From Chloroflexota bacterium (GTDB lineage: Bacteria > Chloroflexota > Dehalococcoidia > Lucifugimonadales > JADFKI01): 9,061 bases of DNA. The DNA lies in the NCBI GenBank assembly GCA_024648655.1, contig JAGGDZ010000279.1:1-9061 (forward strand), in the 5' to 3' direction. The position numbers were made by a program, and so were the translations under genes. This document shows positions 1 through 6,100 of the stretch, in pieces; the first letter of the stretch is position 1, and each line of letters starts with the position of its first letter. Below the pieces are notes generated by a model. That model did no database searches. It was not told the DNA's origin and saw only the letters and a list, made by a program, of their open reading frames with translations.

Positions 1-195
1 GGCTACAAACGCGCGCTATACGAGCAGCATGGCGTCAAAGAATACTGGATGATGGGAACCGACCCGGTCGCCGTAACCGTCCTGCTGCTGGGGGCAAACG
101 GCTTCGAGGTCATCTCCACCTACGGCGAGGGCGACATCCTGACATCACCCACGCTGGAGGGCTTCAGCGTAAGAGTGGATGACATATTCGCGTGA
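1..195 (+). CDS. Uma2 family (DUF820) endonuclease, C-terminal fragment
   Basis: This is the last 64 codons of a gene that begins before the window, in frame 1, ending at TGA (193-195). The translation begins GYKRALYEQHGVKEYW, continues with a hydrophobic strand (VAVTVLLLG), and ends GEGDILTSPTLEGFSVRVDD then IFA. That order (K...Y...GVxEYW helix, strand, GD.L.SP.L.GFS, VDDIF) is the usual C-terminal end of Uma2/DUF820 proteins, which have a PD-(D/E)XK restriction-endonuclease-like fold. The main acidic catalytic residues lie upstream and cannot be checked. These proteins are abundant in cyanobacteria, Chloroflexota and Deinococcota, and their cellular role is poorly defined. Base composition is G+C-rich like the metabolic genes and unlike the next gene. 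The family call rests on pattern memory over 64 residues. Confidence 0.75.
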   Translation, partial: GYKRALYEQHGVKEYWMMGTDPVAVTVLLLGANGFEVISTYGEGDILTSPTLEGFSVRVDDIFA

Positions 196-204
196 TGGAG
201 ACGT

Positions 205-232
205 TTGGCAAAATTATTGGCGTTGCTATCTT
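205..232 (+). promoter_or_regulatory. Possible sigma-70-type promoter for the DUF262 gene
   Basis: TTGGCA (205-210) matches the -35 consensus at five of six bases. TATCTT (227-232) matches the -10 consensus at four of six, is 16 bases downstream, and is preceded by TGC, an extended -10 signature. It lies just after the Uma2 stop, in the 94-base gap, which otherwise holds only the ribosome binding site of the next gene. This is inference from consensus alone in an AT-richer stretch, so chance matches are likely. Confidence 0.25.
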
Positions 233-273
233 GGGTGGCAAGCAATGGATAGGCTACTCTGTTCGATAATAAT

Positions 274-282
274 TTTGGAGTA
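274..282 (+). repeat. 9-bp direct repeat, left copy (TTTGGAGTA)
   Basis: TTTGGAGTA here is repeated exactly at 2249-2257. The copies sit just before the start codons of the DUF262 gene and of the next gene, and each is followed by ATGAAAAT. They may simply be similar ribosome binding regions, or they may mark the edges of the inserted low-G+C gene. Confidence 0.4.
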
Positions 283-289
283 TATTTGA

Positions 290-2236
290 ATGAAAATAAG
301 AACAATTTTGGATTACATTGATGATGGAGAGATAGCACTTCCCGAGTTTCAGCGAGGCTTCGTTTGGAATCGCAATCAAGTTCGTGGACTAATGGATTCC
401 CTCTATCGTAGGCATCCTGTCGGAAGTCTTCTGTCTTGGTCAACGAGAACTGAGCGAGCAACACACCGTGGGAGCACTCCTATGCCTCCGGGGAATGTAA
501 AGCTCCTTTTGGATGGGCAGCAGCGAGTAACGTCCTTATACGGCATCATTCGAGGAAATCCACCACCTTTTTTTGAGGGTAACGCAAACACCTTTTCGGA
601 CCTTTATTTCAACATGGAAACCCAAACGTTTGAGTTTTATGGCCCAGTCCGCATGCATGACAATCCTCGTTGGATTAGTGTCACTGCCTTGATGCAGCGA
701 GGAATTGGCCAGTTCAACCGTGAGATTTACAGGAATGAAACTCTTGAGCCCATGGCAGATGAATATACGGATAGACTGAACAGAATTTATACAATTATGG
801 ATATAGATTTGCACATTGATGAAGTGACTGGAGAAGATAAAACCGTTGATATTGTTGTTGACATATTCAATAGAGTTAATAGTGGTGGAACGAAGTTGAC
901 AAAGGGTGATTTAGCTCTAGCAAAAATCTGTGCAGAATGGCCTGATGCTAGAGCTGAATTGAGCCGACGGTTGGAAAAGTGGAAGAGTGTTGGATTTGCA
1001 TTCAAATTGGAGTGGCTCCTACGGTGTGTGAACTGCCTTGTGACCGGAGAAGCATTATTTTCAGCGCTTGCAGACGTCGAATGGGCTGACATTTCCAACG
1101 GCTTGCGGAAATCAGAGAAACATATCGACTATCTTCTCAATCTTATATCTTCCAGACTTGGGTTAGATCATGATCGGGTCCTTGGTAGTGTGTACTCCTT
1201 TCCCATAATGGTCAGATATGTAGAGCAAAGGGGTGGACAGATCACAGACCACAAAGAGCGTGATCGTCTTCTGTTCTGGTATATTCATACTTTGCTTTGG
1301 GGCCGTTACTCTGGTTCGACTGAGACTATATTGAACCAAGACCTTCAGGCAATTGTGGAAATCAACGAAGGCTTAGATAGATTGACTGAAACCCTGCGCC
1401 GCAATCGAGGAGACTTACGGATAGATCCTCAGGATTTCGACGGGGCAACTAAAGGCGCCCGATTCTATCCGCTATTATACATGCTTACACGTGTTCACCA
1501 TGCAAAAGACTGGTGTAGCGGATTGGATCTATCAAATCACTTGTTGGGTAAGCTCAACAGCCTTCAGATGCATCACATCTTTCCGAAATCAAAGCTTTAT
1601 GAATATGGATACGAGCGCAACGAAGTTAACGCCTTAGCCAATTTCACATTCTTGACTCAGGAATGCAATATCGAAGTATCCAACAAAAATCCTGAAGACT
1701 ACCTTAAACACTTCGCATCTAGTCAACCAGGTGTAATAGAATCTCACTGGATTCCTATGGATCCTGAACTATGGAAGTTAGAGAACTATCGTCGCTTCCT
1801 ATCAGAAAGACGGAAATTACTCGCACAGGCTGCGAATGAGTTTTTGGATGATTTGATCAGAGGTAATGTCCAAGAAACAGTATCAACAGGGTCGGTATTG
1901 GACGGTGCCGGTGGATTAGGCGGTGTAATTAGTGAAGCGGAAGAACAACTATTGATAGAGACGAATATCTGGGTAATAGACCAAGGATTGCCAGAGGGCG
2001 AATTGTCTCATGAATTGATAAATGAATATACTGGCGAGCTCTTGGCGGTTTTGGATTTGGCATGGCCTGATGGAATTCAGGAAGGGTTTAGCCAGCCAGT
2101 TGCCTTGCTCATTGATGAAAATACGGGAATTGAGAAATTTGCAAGCCAAGCGGGTTTTCGCATCTACACGGATCAAGAATCGCTCAAGCATTATGTTAAT
2201 CAAGAAATCCTTGCTATTGACGAAGCCGCCGATTAG
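290..2236 (+). CDS. DUF262/DUF1524 (GmrSD-like, HNH) restriction/defence protein with extra C-terminal domain
   Basis: This is a 648-residue protein. Residues 1-230 form a DUF262 domain (ParB/sulfiredoxin-like fold): LPEFQRGFVW at 17-26, LLLDGQQRVTSLYG at 72-85 with the signature DGQQR at 75-79, and IFNRVNSGG..L...DLA at 192-209. Residues 420-475 form a DUF1524 HNH nuclease: HHIFPKSKL at 428-436 with likely catalytic His429, then NALANF and N..VSNKNP..YL. Family members such as GmrSD, BrxU and SspE are modification-dependent or phage-restricting nucleases, with DUF262 thought to sense or hydrolyse nucleotide and DUF1524 to cut DNA. The target here is unknown. Residues 545-640 lie beyond the usual domains (see findings). 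The ATG at 290 follows TTGGAG at nine bases' spacing and gives the normal family N-terminus. Sampled lines are about 35-50% G+C against 60-67% in the neighbours, which suggests transfer. No partner subunit, methylase or mobility gene is visible. Family call sure; antiphage role inferred. Confidence 0.92.
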   Translation: MKIRTILDYIDDGEIALPEFQRGFVWNRNQVRGLMDSLYRRHPVGSLLSWSTRTERATHRGSTPMPPGNVKLLLDGQQRVTSLYGIIRGNPPPFFEGNANTFSDLYFNMETQTFEFYGPVRMHDNPRWISVTALMQRGIGQFNREIYRNETLEPMADEYTDRLNRIYTIMDIDLHIDEVTGEDKTVDIVVDIFNRVNSGGTKLTKGDLALAKICAEWPDARAELSRRLEKWKSVGFAFKLEWLLRCVNCLVTGEALFSALADVEWADISNGLRKSEKHIDYLLNLISSRLGLDHDRVLGSVYSFPIMVRYVEQRGGQITDHKERDRLLFWYIHTLLWGRYSGSTETILNQDLQAIVEINEGLDRLTETLRRNRGDLRIDPQDFDGATKGARFYPLLYMLTRVHHAKDWCSGLDLSNHLLGKLNSLQMHHIFPKSKLYEYGYERNEVNALANFTFLTQECNIEVSNKNPEDYLKHFASSQPGVIESHWIPMDPELWKLENYRRFLSERRKLLAQAANEFLDDLIRGNVQETVSTGSVLDGAGGLGGVISEAEEQLLIETNIWVIDQGLPEGELSHELINEYTGELLAVLDLAWPDGIQEGFSQPVALLIDENTGIEKFASQAGFRIYTDQESLKHYVNQEILAIDEAAD

Positions 2237-2248
2237 AACTGCGTTGCA

Positions 2249-2257
2249 TTTGGAGTA
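2249..2257 (+). repeat. 9-bp direct repeat, right copy (TTTGGAGTA)
   Basis: This is the second exact copy of TTTGGAGTA, 1975 bases downstream of the first. It contains the GGAG ribosome binding site (2252-2255) of the dehydratase gene, six bases before its ATG at 2262. The sequence change is real; its meaning as an insertion scar is inference. Confidence 0.4.
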
Positions 2258-2261
2258 AGAA

Positions 2262-3413
2262 ATGAAAATCACATCCGTCACCGCCATACCCGCCTCCGCC
2301 GCGCCGCGCGGGCAGGCGCGCAACTATATGTTCGTGAAGGTCGAGACCGACGAGGGCGTCACCGGATGGGGCGAAGCCACTTCAGGTCCGCTGGCGGTCG
2401 CCGCTATGGTCGAGGAGTTCGGGCAGGTGCTCATCGGCAAGGACCCGCACCGCATCGAGGAGCACTGGCAGACGCTGTATCACCATTTCCACGTGCGCGG
2501 CGGCGTGGTGCAGATGTCGGCTATCAGCGGCATCGAGATCGCGCTGTGGGACATTAAAGGGCAGGCGCTCGGCGTGCCAGTCTATCAGCTGCTCGGCGGC
2601 GCGATGCGCGATAATATCTGGTGCTACGGCAGGTGGGACGGCTTGACCGTTGAGGATGCAGTGGAGAACGCGCTGCGGCACACCGAACAGGGACTCACCG
2701 CGCTCAAGGGCGACCCGTTCGACCATCGCGGTCTGTTCATCCCCATCGAGGCGGAGCGCATCGCCATAAAGAAGCTTGAAGCCGTGCGCGAGGCGGTGGG
2801 CGACGATGTGGAGCTGCTGGTGGAGGTGCATGGCAGGCTTGCTCCGGCGGACGCCATCCGCATCGGCAACGCGATGGAACCGTACCGCCCGTTCGTCTAT
2901 GAAGAGCCTGTGCCGCCGCAGAACCTCGACGCTATGCAGCGCGTCGCCGAGCAGGTCAATATCCCTCTTGCGACCGGCGAGCGGCTCTACACGAAGTGGG
3001 ACTACACCGACCTGCTGCAACGGCAAATCGTGAAGATGATCCAGCCCGACATCGTGCAGGGCGGCGGCATATCCGAGCTGAAGAAGATAGCCGCTATGGC
3101 GGAAGCCCACTACGTCGGCTTCCAGCCGCACAACCCCTACGGACCCCTCTGCACCATAGCATCTCTGCATCTCGACGCCTGCGTGCCCAACTTCATGATA
3201 CAAGAGGGCGGCATTCACCCCTGGTTCCAGGACGCCTGCACAGGCGACTTCCCCGTGCAGAAGGACGGCTTCCTGCCCCTTCCTTCAGGCGCCGGCCTCG
3301 GTGTTGGCATGGATGAGGACTGGCTGAAGGCGAACCCCTGGCGGGATGATGCTGCCGTCTGGCGCCCCGCGGACGGCGCTATCGCCTCTATGCAGCAGAC
3401 AAACTGGTCGTAG
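2262..3413 (+). CDS. Mandelate racemase/muconate lactonizing family acid-sugar dehydratase (galactonate dehydratase-like)
   Basis: This is a 383-residue enolase-superfamily enzyme, full length for the family. Residues 1-115 are the capping domain, including DEGVTGWGE (30-38) and IALWDIKGQALGVPVYQLLG (93-112). The barrel follows. Likely metal ligands are Glu188 (VEVHGR), Glu214/215 (YEEPVPP) and Glu240 (ATGERL). His190 and His290 (FQPHNPYGP) sit where the acid/base pair of D-galactonate dehydratases lies. That group dehydrates sugar acids to 2-keto-3-deoxy acids in the cytoplasm with Mg2+. The exact sugar acid cannot be read from sequence, and other acid-sugar dehydratases of the group remain possible. 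The first ligand is Glu in an ExH motif, where E. coli DgoD has Asp; I recall Glu in many related proteins. The start has GGAG (2252-2255) at good spacing. It begins 25 bases after the DUF262 stop, where G+C jumps to about 65%. The CoA-transferase gene follows after 27 bases. Confidence 0.92.
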   Translation: MKITSVTAIPASAAPRGQARNYMFVKVETDEGVTGWGEATSGPLAVAAMVEEFGQVLIGKDPHRIEEHWQTLYHHFHVRGGVVQMSAISGIEIALWDIKGQALGVPVYQLLGGAMRDNIWCYGRWDGLTVEDAVENALRHTEQGLTALKGDPFDHRGLFIPIEAERIAIKKLEAVREAVGDDVELLVEVHGRLAPADAIRIGNAMEPYRPFVYEEPVPPQNLDAMQRVAEQVNIPLATGERLYTKWDYTDLLQRQIVKMIQPDIVQGGGISELKKIAAMAEAHYVGFQPHNPYGPLCTIASLHLDACVPNFMIQEGGIHPWFQDACTGDFPVQKDGFLPLPSGAGLGVGMDEDWLKANPWRDDAAVWRPADGAIASMQQTNWS

Positions 3414-3440
3414 TCGCGCGAACTTAGAAGTCATAGCCGC

Positions 3441-5843
3441 ATGAGTGAAGACACACCGCCCGAAGACATTCTGCCTCTATCCGACTTGACCGTGCTCGAA
3501 GTCGCAGATTCCGTTGCCGGCGCCTTCTGCGGGCGCATGCTGGCAGCGTTCGGCGCTCGTGTCATCAAGATAGAGCGCCCGACCGAAGGCAGTTGGACGC
3601 GCTACGCCCAGCCGCGTCTATGTGGCTACGATGCGCCCGATTCCGCCGCGCTCTTCCTGTACGACAACATGGGCAAGCAGAGTATTGTCCTCGATTGGAA
3701 GAGTGAAGACGGCATGGCTGCGTTGCTGAATCTGATTGCCGACTCCGATGTGCTGATAGACGACTGGCAGCCGAAGGCGCGCCGCGCGCTCGGCATAGAT
3801 GCGGACTCGCTCCGATCGTTGAACCCGCTCCTTATCAGCCTTTCGCTGACACCGTTCGGGCTGAGCGGTCCCTACGCCGACTGGCAATCGACGCCGCTGG
3901 TCAGCCTCGCGCTCGGCGGCTACCTTTACCTCAGCGGCGAGGAAGACCGCGAGCCTTTGATGCTCCCCGGCTATCAGGCGCAGCGTCTGACCGCAATGAA
4001 GGGATACGCCGGAATAATGCTCGCTCTGCGCGCCCGCGAGATGATCGGCAAAGGGCAGCCGGTAGAAGTCTCCGAGATGGAGGCGCTCGCGGCGCTGCAC
4101 CAGTTCACCTTCGTGTCGCACGAATACGACGGCATCATCCGCAAGCGCGCGGGAGTGCGGCTGGCTACCGGAAGGAGAACAGGAGGCTATCCCATCACCA
4201 CGCTGCCCTGCAAGGACGGCTACATCACATTCTCCGCTTCTGCGCCACACCAGTGGGACTATGTGTGCGCCATGATCGGGCGCGAAGACCTGCTCATCGA
4301 TCCACGCTTCGCCGCGTTCCAGACCCTCAAGGACGCCGCCGATGAGATAGATGAGATATTGCTTGAATGGGTAGCGGACAAGACAAGGCAGGAGATTGTG
4401 GAACTGGCGGCAGGTGTCTATTCCGTTCCGGCTTCTCCTGTGTTCGACCTCAGCGAGACTTTGCAGGACAGCCAATATGTCGAGCGCGGCCTGTTTGCCG
4501 AGTTCGAGCATCCGCAGGGTGGCAGGCTGACATTCCCGACAGTGCCATTTCACATGAGTCTTACCCGGCCGAAGTTCACGCCCGCTCCAACTCTTGGACA
4601 GCACAATGAACTGTTATCGGATGTCCGCGAGCAAGTGGATGAAACTCCGTTAGCCGTGACACCTGAGCCAACTATCTGCCCACCTTCCAAACCTCAAAGT
4701 GCAATAAAAAAAGGCCTGCTATCCGACGTCCGAGTGATCGACCTGACGCGCGTGTGGGCGGGTCCGCTGGTGGCGCGCATACTCGCGGACTTTGGCGCGC
4801 ATGTCGTCAAGGTGTCCGACCCGCGCGTTCCCGTTGACCGCACGAGGGGCGTTGACAACAAGCACAATCGCAACAAGGACAGCCTCGCGCTGCGCCTCGA
4901 CTTGCAGGAGGGCAGGGACGCCTTCCTTAGCCTCGCCGCCGTGTCCGACATCGTTATCGAAAGCTTCCGCCCGCACGTGATGCGAAACTTCGGCATGGAC
5001 TATGAATCCCTGCGGCAGGCGCGCCCCGACATAATCATGTGCTCCATCTCAGGGTATGGCTCCGAGGGCGCGGCTGCGGAGTTCCCTGCGTATGGCACAT
5101 CTGTCGAGTCGATTACGGGCATACCCAGCCTAATGGGATATGAGGGCGAAATGCCTATGACATCCGGCATCGCATACCCGGACCCGGTGACTGGGATGAA
5201 CGCCCTTGCTGCTATAATGACCGCGCTGCGCCATCGCACGGCGACAGGGCAAGGTCAGTTCATTGACCTCGCTCTAGCCGAAGGACCGGTATGCCAGATA
5301 GGGGAGTTCATCGGCGCATACTCCCACAACGGCACTCTGCCTGCCCGCAGTGGCAACAGCCATCACAGACACGCTCCGCACGGCGTTTATCCGTGCTCGG
5401 GTGATGACAGATGGCTGGCGATTACCGTAACCTGTGAAGAGCAGTGGCTTGCTCTCTGTGAAGTGATGGACGCGCCCGCGCTAGCGGAAGACAAGCGATT
5501 CTGCGGCGAATCGGCGCGCAAGGCAAACGAGGCAGACCTGAATCGCATCATTGCGGATTGGACGAAGGAGCGCGATGCCATCGAGGCGATGAATGCGCTG
5601 CAATTCGCTGGCGTTCCCGCCGGCGCGGTTCACCGAAGCGTGGATATGCTCGGAGACCCGCACCTGCGCGAGCGCGACTTCTTTGTAACGCTGGACGAGC
5701 CGGATGTGGGCAGGAAGACATACCCCGGTCAGGCGATCATCACCGATGGGCTGCCCAAGCAGACCTGGAGACCATCGGCGCGTCCGGGCGAGCACAACGA
5801 ACATATTCTGATCGAGTTACTGGGACGCGCAGCAACGTCCTAG
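3441..5843 (+). CDS. Class III (CaiB/BaiF) CoA-transferase, two fused domains
   Basis: This 800-residue protein is about twice the usual ~400-residue family III CoA-transferase, and both halves match the family. Half one (about 12-395) has LTVLEVADSVAGAFCGRMLA, FGARVIKIERP, NMGKQSIVLDWK, LISLSLTPFGLSGPYADW and a C-terminal GQHNELL. Half two (about 426-797) has VRVIDLTRVWAGPLVARILA, FGAHVVKVSDP, IIMCSISGYGSEG, and RPGEHNEHIL. A Pro-rich linker (about 396-425) joins them. These enzymes move CoA from an acyl-CoA donor to a carboxylic acid through an acyl-aspartate. Half two keeps the expected Asp581 (YPDPVTGMNA). Half one has YQAQRLTAMKG there (178-188), with no Asp. Double-domain members are known, for example DddD of dimethylsulfoniopropionate breakdown, but nothing here points to that substrate. 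The ATG at 3441 has a weak site (TAGAAG, 3425-3430). Genes for an acyl-CoA carboxylase follow, so it probably supplies the thioester. Family sure; substrate unknown. Confidence 0.94.
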   Translation: MSEDTPPEDILPLSDLTVLEVADSVAGAFCGRMLAAFGARVIKIERPTEGSWTRYAQPRLCGYDAPDSAALFLYDNMGKQSIVLDWKSEDGMAALLNLIADSDVLIDDWQPKARRALGIDADSLRSLNPLLISLSLTPFGLSGPYADWQSTPLVSLALGGYLYLSGEEDREPLMLPGYQAQRLTAMKGYAGIMLALRAREMIGKGQPVEVSEMEALAALHQFTFVSHEYDGIIRKRAGVRLATGRRTGGYPITTLPCKDGYITFSASAPHQWDYVCAMIGREDLLIDPRFAAFQTLKDAADEIDEILLEWVADKTRQEIVELAAGVYSVPASPVFDLSETLQDSQYVERGLFAEFEHPQGGRLTFPTVPFHMSLTRPKFTPAPTLGQHNELLSDVREQVDETPLAVTPEPTICPPSKPQSAIKKGLLSDVRVIDLTRVWAGPLVARILADFGAHVVKVSDPRVPVDRTRGVDNKHNRNKDSLALRLDLQEGRDAFLSLAAVSDIVIESFRPHVMRNFGMDYESLRQARPDIIMCSISGYGSEGAAAEFPAYGTSVESITGIPSLMGYEGEMPMTSGIAYPDPVTGMNALAAIMTALRHRTATGQGQFIDLALAEGPVCQIGEFIGAYSHNGTLPARSGNSHHRHAPHGVYPCSGDDRWLAITVTCEEQWLALCEVMDAPALAEDKRFCGESARKANEADLNRIIADWTKERDAIEAMNALQFAGVPAGAVHRSVDMLGDPHLRERDFFVTLDEPDVGRKTYPGQAIITDGLPKQTWRPSARPGEHNEHILIELLGRAATS

Positions 5844-5862
5844 AAGAAATACTTCTGTTGAA

Positions 5863-5868
5863 AGGTGA
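5863..5868 (+). promoter_or_regulatory. Ribosome binding site fixing a TTG start
   Basis: AGGTGA (5863-5868) is the 3' part of the ideal AGGAGGTGA Shine-Dalgarno sequence and lies seven bases before TTG at 5876. No in-frame ATG exists between the CoA-transferase stop and the biotinyl domain, so this site is the main evidence for where the carrier protein begins. Confidence 0.65.
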
Positions 5869-5875
5869 TAGTGGA

Positions 5876-6100
5876 TTGGCAGATATAGCAGTAGAATCCC
5901 CGATAACCGGAGTGGTAGTCGAAATAAGCGTCACGGCAGGCGAAGAGGTCGAAGACGGCGACCTACTTGTGGTTATAGAGTCCATGAAGATGGAGAACGA
6001 GATCCTCTCAGAGTACAATGGCACGGTCAAAGAGATACTCGTCCGCCCAAACCAGAACATATCTCAGGAAGACCCAATGCTAATACTATCGGTGGAATGA
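5876..6100 (+). CDS. Biotin carboxyl carrier protein (biotinyl/lipoyl attachment domain), TTG start
   Basis: This is a 74-residue protein that is a single biotinyl domain. ESMKME at residues 35-40 carries the biotin-accepting Lys38, with the SPITGVVVEI turn before it and GTVKEILV after it. It carries carboxybiotin between the biotin carboxylase and carboxyltransferase encoded next. The open frame extends upstream into the CoA-transferase gene (to 5558), but that part is an out-of-frame shadow. TTG at 5876 is chosen because AGGTGA precedes it at seven bases and it yields MADIAVESPITG, the normal N-terminus of stand-alone carriers. TTG at 5858 is a weaker alternative. It begins 32 bases after the CoA-transferase stop, and its TGA overlaps the ATG of the biotin carboxylase (ATGA, 6097-6100). 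Three sampled lines are each 50% G+C, somewhat below its neighbours. The long N-terminal region of AccB-type carriers is absent, which fits a dedicated acyl-CoA carboxylase rather than the fatty-acid enzyme. Confidence 0.9.
   Translation: MADIAVESPITGVVVEISVTAGEEVEDGDLLVVIESMKMENEILSEYNGTVKEILVRPNQNISQEDPMLILSVE

Noticed and set aside
195..269. 24-codon open frame starting in TGATG at the Uma2 stop
   Set aside because: The overlap looks like coupling, but the peptide (METFGKIIGVAILGGKQWIG...) matches nothing I know and its length is expected by chance.
120..464. 114-codon - strand open frame across the Uma2/DUF262 junction
   Set aside because: It overlaps two supported genes on the other strand, shows no domain, and has no convincing ribosome binding site that I could see.
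1..2236. Uma2 and DUF262 genes as a paired defence system
   Set aside because: They are adjacent but differ strongly in G+C and are separated by 94 bases with a possible promoter between them. Nothing in the sequence ties their functions together.
2217..2261. Possible promoter for the dehydratase operon (TTGACG at 2217-2222)
   Set aside because: The -35-like match has no -10-like hexamer at 16-18 bases, so co-transcription from upstream or a promoter of another type is as likely.
2382..3218. 278-codon open frame on the - strand opposite the dehydratase
   Set aside because: Its translation is rich in His, Leu, Arg and Asp without motifs. It lies wholly opposite a clearly conserved gene in G+C-rich DNA, where antisense frames stay open by chance.
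3414..3440. Gap between dehydratase and CoA-transferase checked for a terminator or promoter
   Set aside because: No inverted repeat with a T-run and no consensus promoter was seen in these 27 bases, so the genes look like one transcription unit.
3618..4604. 328-codon open frame on the - strand opposite the first CoA-transferase half
   Set aside because: It has no recognisable domain, biased composition and complete overlap with motif-bearing coding sequence, so it is a shadow frame.
5558..5875. Upstream extension of the biotin carrier frame to an ATG inside the CoA-transferase gene
   Set aside because: The sequence before 5876 is Arg/Gly/Ala-rich and out of frame with the conserved C-terminal end of the CoA-transferase. 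The domain plus ribosome binding site support the TTG start instead.
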